This document shows positions 25,201-35,720 of a stretch of DNA of 64,000 nt, piece by piece. The notes beneath the pieces were generated by a model that searched no databases, was not told where the DNA came from, and saw only the letters and a list, made by a program, of their open reading frames with translations. Both the position numbers and the translations under genes were made by a program. Every line of letters begins with the position of its first letter. Positions within the stretch are counted from its first letter, which is position 1. The stretch is from Cryptomeria japonica (taxonomy: Eukaryota; Streptophyta; Pinopsida; Cupressales; Cupressaceae): contig NC_081413.1 in the NCBI RefSeq assembly GCF_030272615.1, positions 333,352,302 to 333,416,301 on the forward strand. The letters are read 5' to 3'.

Positions 25201-27966
25201 ACTACTGGAAGGAGAACAAATGGGTGAGGCTTGATGTTATACATGCTAGATTTTCCCTGCTCCAGAAGGAGCTGATGTCTTTTTCTATTAACAAAGACTA
25301 TGATTAATAGTTCTGATACTTAATGTAAGTACATATTCCAAGCTAACAAGATGAGAGGGGGGGGTGAATCATACAAACTTAATCTTCCATAAAAACAACA
25401 GATTCAACCTTGGTAACATATACTTCAGCAATATAACCAAAATGGCTAAGCATGCAACCTCATAAGCATATAAACATCATAACACTCATAACACCAGATT
25501 TAACGTGGAAACCCAAATAGGGAAAAACCACTATGGGATTTTGGACCCACTAAGAAATATACTCTTCTAGAGTATGCTCGGTTAAAAGCAAATCCTATTA
25601 AAGATTACAAACACATTGCTAGATGTGACCCGGTTAAGGGATTTCCCTCAGATCTGTTAGGATCTTCACCTTGTTAGAAGTGACCTTGTTAAAGGATTTC
25701 AAACACTCAATCAGAATGTCACCTTGCTAGAGGATTTTACAAATAAGACTGTTAAGTCCACTCGGTTAAGATATTTTCTATCACTTTACAAAATAACAGT
25801 AATAAAAATCTATCTACAACTTCACATCTAAAATGCTAAAGCAGATTCTTATTTGCTCAATACAATCTATTCATAGGACTTATCTTGTCCCTCTGTTGGG
25901 CTTTCTACTCTATTAATCAAATAGGTCTTCAATCTTATGTGCTCGATAATCACTATGTAGCATCCCTGTGCTTACACTTGCTCGCATACATTGTTTATCA
26001 ACAGTTCCTTATTTATAAACAATTGCTAACCGCTTAATCTCCTTGATCACATTTCCCATGATCAATCATAGCCATCAGATCTTCAAAATTGACCAGGTTC
26101 AATGTATCCTTTGATCTGAAAATGTTTTACCTCGCCTTGGAACGTGCATACATTTCTTGGAACTTGTGCTAAGTTATTGCAGTTCAATCTGCACTGTAGA
26201 TCTTCTTGTCGATCTTCTATTGCCATAGATTCTTTAACAAACTTCATGCATGACATACCAATCATTTAATTAGTTCCAGCTCATCAGCTTCCTTCATTAA
26301 ATAACACTTTTAATCATTTAATGCATTCTGTTACAGCTCGGTTGCAACTCGGTAAATACTACACTTCACTCGGTAGACATTCTGCCTTCATTAACCGATA
26401 GTGATAACCTTAGGGTTTACCGACTAGGTTCTTTGCTCGGTAACATAGTATAGTATTAACCTTACAATCAACAACATATGTAGGATATCAAAACAATCTA
26501 AACATCATGATCTCATCATTGTCTAACTCGGTAATAGTTGCTCATTGAATAACTTATTCCTCCCCTTATTCATCATATTCTTTTTGTGTCTTTTACCAAC
26601 ATCTTTATACTCATCAAATCATACTTCTTAAGATATGGCAACATCATACTGAATTAGAAAATCAATTTCTTGACATCAATGACAAAATAATAATATTAAG
26701 ATAGTAAACATCCTTAATCAGTTATATCCATAATCATCAACAACCTTCTCAATATCCTAATTGAAATGCCAACAATCTCTTATTGTCTGTTATAATGCCA
26801 ACAATGATGATGTGTTTCTCTGGAAAAGTAATCCTAGAGGTGAATTTACGGTTGCTTCTGCCTACAAAAACACTTTCTCTCAGACCAGTAACCCCATTTG
26901 GGGTAAAGTTTAGAACAAAATTATGATCCCTAAAGTCAATATGTTCCTTTGGCTTGCTACTCACAATAGGATCCTAACTATTGACAATTTGGTCCGAAGA
27001 GGTTTCAAATTCCCTAACAGGTGCGAGCTATGCCAAAAAGAGGAAGAATTAGTTGATCATCTATTTTTCCATTGCTCCTTTACCTGGAAAATTTGGAGTA
27101 AGTTGTGGGAGAAATGGAAAGTTGATTGGGTCATGAACAAGAGTCTCAAGGAAATTATTTGGCAATGGACATTCCCCACCAATTGTCATCTTATCAAGAA
27201 CCTTTGGTCCCTGATCCTCCCCATGACTTGCTGGGGAATTTGGAAAGAGAGAAATAATAGAATATTTAGGGAAGCTAAGTGCACCTCTCAGGTGGTCTTT
27301 GAAAAAATTTGTAGGGCTATAAAAGAGAAAATAAATATTCCTCACAAGAATAATAAGCAATGGCTTGTTACTGATATGATTGAAATTGAAAAAGGCATTC
27401 TCACTGAATGGAACTTAATACACAAAGTTTGCAGATCTAACAATAAGAATAGGAGAGATAATATTGTTTGGCATTTTCCTGATCAGGATTTGATAAAGTT
27501 GAATTTCGATGGGGTAGCTAAAGGCAACCCTGGGAAGTCTGGTGGTGGGGGAGTCATCAGAAATGCTCAAGGTGTCTATATTGCAGCTATTGCTTCTCCT
27601 TTTGGGGTCCAAAATAATCATGTGGTTGAAGCTTTAGCCATGCTAAAAAGCCTCCAACTTGCTTAGGGATTCAAATTTTAAAAAATTTGGCTGGAAGGGG
27701 ACTCCCTAAATATCATCCAGGCCCTTAAAGGTACTAGTTTTGTTTCTTGGAATATTACTAACTTAGTTGAAAGTGCTAAAAAATTATTAAATAAGTATGT
27801 TAGTATTATCATAACTCATACTCTAAGAGAAGGCAATAAGGTTGCGAACCTCGTAGCTAATGAAGGGGTCAATTTAGAGGTTGATGTTAAATATATTGGA
27901 GAGACCCATTGTAAAAGGGATGTTAGAGATCAATTATTTTTTGATCACATCAATGGGTCAAGTTAA
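22278..27966 (+). pseudogene. LINE ORF2: endonuclease, reverse transcriptase, zf-RVT, RNase H
   Basis: ATG at 22278 (MKVISWNIRGLNG). The APE-type endonuclease is complete to 22970, with SWNIRGLN, QETK, NIYAPN, MGDFNTP, RLDR and SDHYPI. RT blocks: DKASGPDGFP (23640), FRPISLCNSFYKIMSK (23821), EEQKGFVPGR (23917), LDLAKSYDRVDW (24025) and RQVDPIYPILF (24202, normally RQGDP). At 24350 a one-base deletion plus a change turns the expected FVDD-type site into VYDT, so RT is dead. A zf-RVT region (KVNMFLWLATHNRILT, CELC...HLFFHC) lies at 26932-27080. RNase H has FDGVAKGNPG, EALAMLKSL and LEGDSLNII. Frames shift near 22985 and 24345. Solo LTR D splits it at 25305; across that break the frame is intact. 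It ends at TAA 27966. Confidence 0.92.
25305..26803 (-). mobile_element. Solo LTR D of a copia element, inside LINE ORF2
   Basis: 1499 bp flanked by a perfect ATGAT duplication (25300-25304 and 26804-26808). Removing the LTR and one ATGAT restores an uninterrupted LINE frame across the junction (KDYD then DVFLWKSNPRGEF), which fixes the borders independently. It contains GAGAGGGGGGGGTGAATCA near 25354, the TGGAAACCCAAATAGGGAAA core at 25506 and GGTTAAGGGATTT at 25632. It starts with TA, a probable change from TG, and ends CCAACA. No internal region remains: the product of LTR-LTR recombination. The minus strand is assigned by analogy with A and B. Confidence 0.92.
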
Positions 27967-29842
27967 TACCATGATTATCTTTTGGGGTCCGAATTCCAAA
28001 GATAGAGTTTGGGGGTAGATTAACGGTCAGTTAATGATTGCCTTTAGGCATCATTTCTATGATAAAATGTGTGAGGAGGATTATAATAGTAAATGTTGGT
28101 TTTGTGTGGCCATTAACATAAGCTTTAAAACTATGAAAGAGACTATGTTCTGTTATTCCAGAATTTTACACAAGAACTTAGGGTTATACCTGTGGACTGT
28201 GAAATACATATTTGGGTACTTCTACTTGCTGTTCAAAATGGGTGGTAATTTAAATAGGAATAAGCCCCCTGGCTGCAAAAACTGGAAGAGTGAATGAAAA
28301 GTTTGGAGAAGGCTTCATAGATATGGCTTTACTGACTATATGGAAAAGCTACACAAAAGCAGAAATTCGGTGTCACATGGTTTTGCTAGAGGCTGGAACA
28401 ACAACAGAGTCACCTTGTTCAGGGAGATATGGCAAATTGATGAGGATCTAGTTGTGGAGGTCATGGGTCTTCAGAAGGAGGGTACTAAATTCTATAGAGA
28501 TCGAAAGTATGCAGCCGAAGTGTTCAAAAACTTCCCGAAATCAGAGGATGAGAAGGTCAAGCTTGTCAAGAAAGACAACATCTCCTACTACCTTCCCCAG
28601 CAGGTAAAGTCCTTTTGGCAGAAAGTTTTAAGGGTTTTAATGGAGTTTCTCACTGTTGATGGTAGATTCACTAAAATCAATAACTATCATTTTGCAATTC
28701 TTAATCACTTCCGTCATGGGGCTAAAATCTCCCTGCCTTATTACTTAGCATCCTCTCTAAATGAGAGTTTGGCTGATCACGCTAAAAAGCCTAATTCTTA
28801 CCCTATAGCCCATCAGGGGCTCATCTTGCTCATTTATGAATACCTAAAGGAAAAAGATAGGGCTGGAAAAGATGATCCCCTTGTCACTAATGCCCATATT
28901 TCTGAGAGTTGTAAAGATTCTGATTCGGATGAGGATCAGCCTAATACCCCTACCCATAAAAAATAGAGATCCGATACAGATAATGTGGAAACAGAGGTGC
29001 ACTATGATTTGGAGGAGGAAAAGGGGAAGGATATTGAGACAAAAATGGAGAGTGAGAAGGATGAGAACGTTGGTGAAGAGGAAGAAGGGGTTAACTCTGA
29101 AAATCCTTACTCTAACCCTATGGGCTCGGATAGCAGGAATGTCGCCCTGAATTCTAAGAAGGAAGACAACCCTAATTCTATGGGCATTGAGCAGGGTAGG
29201 GATTATGTGAATACTATTTTGAATACTGCCCGTAACTGTACTCTGGAATCCTTCAACTTCCAGAAATGGGTTATTGACAACATTACTAGCATTTAGAGCA
29301 AACAGAGGGATTTGGAAAATAAGATAAACAATTTGATTAAGGAAACAAATTCGGGGAAAAAGAATGAGGAGATGGAAACCAGTGAAGCCAAGGAGGAAAT
29401 CAAGATGGAGGACTGGCTAGAAAAAGACCCGATTAAAGGGGATTTGAAACATCTGGAGGATGTTATCATAATTGTGAAAGAACAGGTTGAGGAGGATAAA
29501 GACAATATCAACATTCGGATTGCTCGTACTAAGAAGGCTCTGAAAAGTTTCATGAACCACAGTCTTGAGGTCCTAAAAGTTTCATCACAGAATATGAATG
29601 CCTTGCTGGATCACTTAGAGAGGAAAGATCAGGATAAGAACTTGGTAATCATTGAAGATGTTTCGACCTCCAGCTCCACCCATCAAATCTCCAAGTGAAG
29701 GACTAGGCAGAACACCACTAAGATGGAGACCAAAATGAAAGACATCCAGCTGAAATAGGAGAGCAATGATCTGAGGGAAGCGGCCAAGGTGATGATGCTA
29801 TTGGTTTAGAATGCTGAGGAGTCTATAAAAGTGTTCAATTGA
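27953..29842 (+). pseudogene. LINE ORF3: accessory protein of unknown function
   Basis: About 630 codons in a single frame, starting at ATG 27953 and overlapping the last 14 bases of ORF2. It is interrupted by in-frame stops (28018, 28298, 28964, 29294, 29696 and two more), several at codons one C-to-T step from Gln or Arg. The N-terminal half looks globular and hydrophobic, with GRFTKINNYHFAILNHFRHG and HQGLILLIYEYLKEK around 28663-28850. From about 28900 it becomes very acidic and Lys/Glu-rich and looks coiled-coil to 29690. Standard plant LINEs carry two ORFs. I do not recognise the family with certainty; a distant relation to domains annotated as putative plant transposon protein is possible. 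Confidence 0.72.
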
Positions 29843-30018
29843 TATGTAATGTTGGGTTTTGGATGCCAATTCCTTGTTGGCTCCTTGCTGTCTTTTTGTC
29901 CTAGCTACTGGTTCTTGTGCTGGTCTTTTGCAGTTGTTTTGTCTTATTTCTTTCATGCTCATCTTTCGTATTGTAAGCGGGTTTCGGGTCCCTTAAAACC
30001 TATTTTTTCTTAACCAAA
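29843..30018 (+). other. 3' UTR of the LINE
   Basis: T- and G-rich tail after ORF3, with no ORF, ending in a short A-rich stretch TTAACCAAAA immediately before the target duplication. This is the end at which reverse transcription of a LINE would begin. Confidence 0.7.
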
Positions 30019-30035
30019 AACATCAACTAGAAACA

Positions 30036-32543
30036 TTGTAAACCCATTTTACGCAAGCGGATCAAATATTCTAACATTATCATATTTCAAATATACTCTT
30101 GCAACACAATTATTCCCTAGGGTATCTTAACGTCACTACCTAGAAACATTCTATCATAACATCCATTTATCAAGAAGATCAAATTTTTAACTACTCAAGT
30201 GAAGCTTGAATGCAACTATTCTATTCTTTCCATCAATCATTCTAAGGCATAACATAACTCAATTTTCAAAGCATGAACATATATATATATACAACACAAA
30301 TCACATGTTTACTCCATTTCATAATCACATAGATTCCATAAGTACTTTTTAACATATTCATCATTCTATACATTAAGAAGACATCAAAACATTCTTCCTA
30401 ACCTCTACATCATATTCCTTCTACATTTCATTTAGATACCTAACACATAGTTGCTTAATATTTTACTTAGTTAAGTCATCATTGCCTGCTATGAAAAGTT
30501 CCAAACACACAATATACCTTATTAGAACATTATACAAATCATTTAACATTTAGTGTCAATGATCACCTAGTCACTCGAGTATAGATTAATGCTAAACCAT
30601 TCCATATTTTTATCATTCATTTTGTAGTATAACATAATAATATTGCTCATCATGTAAAAACAATATAAATCAAATACATATAAACTATTCCAATCTCATG
30701 GTTACTTTAAACTCAAAGCAAATGTCTCTTACAACATGAAATAGTCATAGATCTATACCCAATTCTAATATCAAGTCCTATTACAACTTCCTTCTCAAAT
30801 ACATGATAGTACAATATATAAGAATACATCATTTTTTTAACATATATATTTCATTATGATACAATATCTTATTCTCACGAACATATAAATCAATTCCAAA
30901 GTGGAAACTCGTGAAGAATTCCACTCCACACGCAACACCAAGGAGAGTATCCTAATGGAAAAAGGCAATCAACCACCCGACCTTGTGGAACCAATGAAGG
31001 AACAACTCCCCATGCTAGGAGATGACAAAGGTTCCAACTCACACTCGAGACCTAAGCTGACACCTATCAACCAAAGGATACAACATGACTCCATGAATCC
31101 CAAACACAAGGATACATTACCAAATTATAACAAGTGGCTAAATCAATGCAATTATTCTCCAGAGGCAAATAAATCAACCAAGGAATATGGACAATGTATA
31201 CATATGGGGTAGAGTGTCATCACATGCTAGCTCATGTGGCATCTATCTCCACCTTCGAGTAACTCAAGGGAGATCGGGTATACCGCTCCAATGGTCTTCC
31301 CAATCTAGGATCCCAAAAACATCTCCCTGGGTCTGTCCAATTGGGGCATACAATATCATATTACTTATCTTTATTAGATGTATTCCTAATACCCAACCCT
31401 CTAATTAATTATTATTATGTTATCAATCTAAAATATACCACCAACTCTTCATGTGGTATCCTAGGTTTAGACCCCCTTCCTAGAGGTCTAGTACTCACAA
31501 CCTAGTACCAACACATGCAAGAGCCCAATCCCTCATCCATGAACCAAGCCCATAGGGTAAAGATACAAATAAAATGAGAAAATAACACCATCATAAAATC
31601 TCAAGAAGATACAATAACCATATCAACAACCAAGCACAAATTGAGCAATAAGGACTCATAAGTCAACTTAAGGAAGGAAACCTTCACAATGCAACACTAA
31701 CATAAGCCAATCATAGATGAAAATCATAAAAGAGGTCTAAATAAAATAAAATACTCAACATTGAGGCATAGCTCATCCCACTAGAGCCATAAAATCAATC
31801 CCTCAATAGCGAGGCATTCTCCCTCTCACTGGAGCATCAAATCGCATAGGAAACACCTCAAGGGTAAGGCATGAACCTTCTTACCGGAGAACATGAAACA
31901 AAATAAGGGATAAAAAAAATTCATAATCAACTCTAAAAATGTCAATACATATTGCACAAGCCTTTGGAGCATTCACACTAATCAGAAATGCCCTTAAACA
32001 GGCTAAAAACTGACTTCCGGAGACCCCCAAGATAACTTAGCATCCCTGAAACCTAGGATAGCATTCCTGGTAGGTATGGAAACCTTTTTGGAATGTATGG
32101 TAGAATTTTTGGTTAGTATGATGGTGTTTCTAGTCTGTAAGGTGGTGTTTTTGGTCAATTTGGGTGAATCTGCAAATCAGGACCTCAACTCTCATGGTAA
32201 GTTTGTCAGAGCATATTGCATGAAAATTGGCATTCTTAGCATGTATGGTGGCATTCTTGGCATGTAGGATGGTAGGTTTGGTGCATCATATAGAATTATT
32301 GGGTGATTGCATAGCATTTCTGGTAAATGTGCATAAAGCAGCTCAATACTGAGGCATGTGGCTTAGGAGGGGTCTCAGGAAGGCTCACGGGTATAAAATG
32401 ACCCACATACTACACACAGGTGGTCTGGAACATCCATAAAACATCAAGAACAACCAACATAATCACTACATAGTCACTGGCAAAAAGTTGCAAAAGAAAA
32501 TTCCTCCCCTACTGAGCATAAACTGAGAAATAGGAACCAAAAC
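30036..32543 (-). mobile_element. C-type LTR sequence resumed after the LINE
   Basis: AT-rich non-coding sequence that picks up exactly at the LINE's right target duplication and ends with a copy of window bases 1-84 (about 32453-32543: ACTGAGCATAAACTGAGAAA and flanks). I infer that it is the continuation of C's 5' LTR. That would make the LTR unusually long, and an intervening unrecognised insertion is possible. Short plus-strand ORFs at 30901-31408 show no domain features. Confidence 0.5.
31745..31885. repeat. Degenerate TCAAYAxxGAGGCA modules
   Basis: Three imperfect modules of about 46 bp: CTCAACATTGAGGCATAG, CTCAATAGCGAGGCATTC and CTCAAGGGTAAGGCATGA, each followed by CACTAGAGC- or CACTGGAGC-like sequence. 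The CTCAA...TTGAG part is a small inverted repeat. The same kind of module returns at 36135-36255 and singly at 32341. Confidence 0.65.
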
Positions 32544-32599
32544 CCTCAACTCACAATTACAAAATTACATCACACGATACAAAGATCGAGCACCGAACC

Positions 32600-33265
32600 A
32601 ATATAGTGATTTAAATGACATAACATGGACCTAAATAAAATCTCCAAACATGCAACACCACCAAAAATCATGCCAAGATCAACCGCAACATGCTACACCA
32701 CCAAGAAAATAGCATAACACGAAGGACATCACCGGAATAGCAAAATCATCAAAAAATCGCACAACGATCAATGAAAATCATCAAGATAAATAGGACATGA
32801 TTAGGAAACACCACCAAGAATGTTAGAATCATCAGAAACAACTACACCAACACCACTTATCAAATCTTCATCTGTCAACATCTAAAAGTCAGGGACACTC
32901 AAACAACAACAACTATCACGAAGAAAAGATAACTTGCAGAGCACCAAATCATGAACCATCTGAAATGAAGATACACAAGACCATCCCAAAAAATATCCCA
33001 AAATCTTAGCACATGATCTAATTACACTAGAGGAAATACTGAACTCTACAAAGCATGGATCAGATAAACAAACTGCAAAACTGGATCATATGATATGATC
33101 AATTATGCTCCCTGGATCACCAAAACCAATATAGAATAATATAATGATACAAGAAATACTGCATATACCAAACCATAAACCCAATGAACCAATCTTCAAT
33201 CACCAGAGAAGGAATATGTTGACATTATTGACAACAACATATCCTAACAATAGTAATGTCCAACA
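32600..33265 (-). mobile_element. 3' LTR of copia H (left edge uncertain)
   Basis: Non-coding stretch ending ...AATGTCCAACA directly before the polypurine tract. No second LTR is visible with which to define the left end; the number given is a rough estimate. Confidence 0.5.
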
Positions 33266-33460
33266 ATCTCCCCCTTTGGCATTGATGGAAACATATGAAT
33301 GTGAAAAATAATCAATGCAAAGAAAGAAATTAACTCCAACAAAATCCCCCTAAGATCAAGTAGATAAAATAGTTTTTCATATGCTTCTATCCCCCTTTGA
33401 TAGCAATGCCAAAGATCTCAAAATAGAAAACCAAACATGAATCTCTCCCCCAGACTACTC
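33266..33460 (-). promoter_or_regulatory. Polypurine tract array of copia H
   Basis: Plus strand ATCTCCCCCTTTGGCATTG starts at 33266. Further tracts near 33343 (ATCCCCCTAAG), 33389 (ATCCCCCTTTGATAGCAATG) and 33444 (CTCTCCCCCAG) repeat the theme. The proximal 24 bases are nearly identical in A, B, E and H, although their LTRs differ. Confidence 0.65.
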
Positions 33461-33543
33461 CACTAGAGGATCAACACCAACTCATCAATCTGGATAAAGA
33501 GATAACACTATGAAGCCCACCAGATTGATGAAACTCAATGCAT

Positions 33544-34980
33544 CTAGTTCTCATTAGGAGGGGTGGATACCCCTAACTTGATTCTCAAATAGACAAATGT
33601 ATCTACAAGCAAAGGCTTAGTAAAAATATCAGCAATCTATTCCTTTGTAGATACATATTCTTGATTTACTTCCTCTTCATTGACTTTCTCTCTCAAGTAA
33701 TTATATTTGATTGACACATGTTTAGTCTTAGAATGTTGCACCGGATTCTTTGACATGTTAATAATATTGGAATTATCACAGTATATGATAGTAGGTTCAT
33801 CATAAATAATTATGATATCCTTCAACATTTGCTTCATCCAAACTACTTGAGTGCAGCTACCAGCAACAACAATGTACTCAACTTCAACAATAGATAAGGA
33901 CACTAAATCTTGTTTCTTACTATCCCATGAAACCAATTTCTTACCCAAAAGGAAATCACCACTAGAGGTACACTTTCGGTCATCAACATCACCATCCCAA
34001 ACAGCATCAATGTAAGCACATAACATGGAGTCATCATTCTTCAGATACCACAAACCATAATCCACAGTTCCCTTCAAGTGTCTAAATATTATCTTTACAA
34101 CAGTGACATGACTCTCTTTCGGATCAGCTTGATATCTAGCAGCCATGCACACAACATGCATAATGTCCAACCTAGTTTGAGTAAGATATATCAGTCTACC
34201 AACCATAGATATGTACAAACTATTATTAGCTTTCGGAGAATCATTATTCTTAGAAAATTTGTAGCCAGTTACCATAGGATTTCCTACCAGTTTGGAGTCA
34301 TCTAACCCAAACTTCTTTAACAATTCCTTCACATATTTAGTTTGAGATATAAAAATACCTTTTCTAGTCTATGAAATCTACAAACCTACAAAAAAATTCA
34401 TCTCACCTATCATAGACATCTCAAATTATTTATGCATATCACCAACAAACTTCATGCTCAATTCATCATCACCTCCAAAGATAATATCATCAACAAAGAC
34501 TTTAACAATCAAGATGTTATCATTTTCAATCTTAAAGTACAGATTACTATCAGCAGTCCCTTTATTAAATCCCAATTTCAACAAGTACTTATCCAATCTA
34601 GCATACCAAGCTCTAGGGGCTTTTTTTAATCCATAAAGAGCTTTCTTCAGTTTATATACCATATCACCATCATCTAATGATGAAAATCCATCAAGTTGCT
34701 CAATGTAGAATTCTTCCTCAAGATTAATATTCAAAAAGGTAGATTTGACATCCATTTGATATACCTTGAAATCTTTATAAGTGACATATGCATGCAACAA
34801 TCTAACAACTTCAAGTCTGGCCACTAGAGAAAAAGTCTCCTCATAATCAATTCCTTCTTTCTGTGAATATCCTTTGCATACCGATCTTGCTTGATTTCTG
34901 ACAACTTCGTTGGCTTTATTCAATTTATTCCTAAATACCCATTTAGTACTAATCACATTATTATCCTTAGGTCTAGACAC
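33544..34980 (-). pseudogene. pol: Copia H reverse transcriptase and RNase H
   Basis: The best preserved copia RT in the window. 34426-34980 encodes STKWVFRNKLN, KGYSQKEGIDYEETFS, QMDVKSTFLN, YGLKKAPRAWY and the active site VFVDDIIFGGDDE, with both aspartates present. A short gap with stops near 34370-34425 follows. 33637-34332 encodes the connection and RNase H (DAVWDGDVDDRKCTSSG, LGKKLVSWDSKKQDLV, VEVEYIVVAGS). The terminal ADIFTKPL segment follows a stop, and the frame ends at 33544. The two main blocks share a frame. The element as a whole is not autonomous because its 5' half is missing. Confidence 0.9.
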
Positions 34981-35071
34981 AAGCTCCCATGTGTTATTCT
35001 TCTCAATCTAATCTATTTCTTCTTCCATAGCTCTCATCCAATTTTCATCTTTGTAATCCTCAACAACATCT

Positions 35072-35470
35072 TTAGGTTTCAATTTTAGAAATCAAACATA
35101 TCTCTTCAACAACTAGCCTTCTTCTTGTCATCACACCTTTATTTTTATCTCCAATAATCTGATTTTCTGAATAATTCAATCTTACATACCTCAGAGTCTT
35201 CTGATTATTCTGATCTTTTAGGTTTCTGCACCTCTCCATCGACAGAAGCAACATCTAGATTAACAGTTTCTACCGGATCATTCTGCTTTGATTCTTTAGT
35301 CTGAATAGGATTTAGAATGATGTGTTGACCATCATCATATCCACAAGCTCTGATCTCTTTCCCAAGGTTCTCATCCACCTTCACTTTTGCACTTTCCACT
35401 ATCTTACTCAATCTCTTATTGTAGCACCGATAGGCTTTTCTCTTTGTTGAATCAGTTAAGGCACTCAACA
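35072..35470 (-). pseudogene. pol: Copia H integrase C-terminal fragment
   Basis: STKRKAYRCYNKRLSKIVESAKVKVDE is encoded around 35370-35455, the conserved tail of copia integrase. It is followed by a charged linker and the RYVRLNYSENQIIGDK segment that precedes RT. Two frames are used. Upstream of about 35470 the encoded sequence no longer resembles copia, which marks the truncation point. Confidence 0.78.
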
Positions 35471-35514
35471 ATGCTTCCTTTGCTCTAATATTATGTTTAG
35501 CTTCCTTGATCTCA

Positions 35515-35720
35515 CATGCCATCCTCACATAGAAGGGAACAATTCCAAACCATGATAGATATGTCACTACGTGCTATCCTCACAAAGAAAGTGAAACCAC
35601 ACCCCATAGTAGTCATGCATGCTATCCTAACATAGAAGAGTAATCCTTCCTCATTATATACATACAAGCTACTCTCACATAGAAGGGTAAAACCAATCCC
35701 TGATAGACTTGTGGAGCCAT
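35515..35720. repeat. About 50-bp tandem repeat at the broken end of H
   Basis: Four copies of a unit containing GCTATCCTCACATAGAAGGG begin near 35518, 35573, 35621 and 35669, spaced 48-55 bp. They start where element H is truncated. Confidence 0.75.

Larger units (their letters stand above)
20618..30018 (+). mobile_element. L1-type LINE with three ORFs
   Basis: Non-LTR retrotransposon flanked by a 17-bp target duplication, AACATCAACAAGAAACA at 20601-20617 and AACATCAACTAGAAACA at 30019-30035, differing at one base. Order is ORF1 (DUF4283 plus zinc knuckle), ORF2 (endonuclease, RT, zf-RVT, RNase H), ORF3 (accessory) and a short 3' UTR ending in an A-rich tail TTAACCAAAA. Without the solo LTR at 25305-26803 it is about 7.9 kb. 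ORF1 is open right from the left edge, so slight 5' truncation is possible. Frameshifts and stops make all three ORFs defective. Confidence 0.93.
32600..35480 (-). mobile_element. Truncated Ty1/copia element H
   Basis: 3' part of a copia element on the minus strand: the end of integrase, RT and RNase H, PPT and 3' LTR. Gag, protease and most of integrase are absent; copia similarity stops near 35470 in the middle of the integrase C-terminal region. The LTR ends (plus strand) at 33265 with GTCCAACA; its left limit is not clear (somewhere after 32543). Unlike the other copia LTRs here it lacks the GAGAGGGGGGG head, so it belongs to a different subfamily. Confidence 0.8.

Noticed and set aside
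22379-25244. Minus-strand ORFs across the LINE
   Set aside because: Shadows of ORF2, whose endonuclease and RT motifs are on the plus strand.
30901-31408. Plus-strand ORFs in the C-like repeat
   Set aside because: No recognisable domain, neighbouring frames equally open, located in LTR-like DNA.
32388-32400. TATA-like GGTATAAAATG on the plus strand
   Set aside because: It would be on the opposite strand to the orientation inferred for element C, and nothing downstream looks transcribed.
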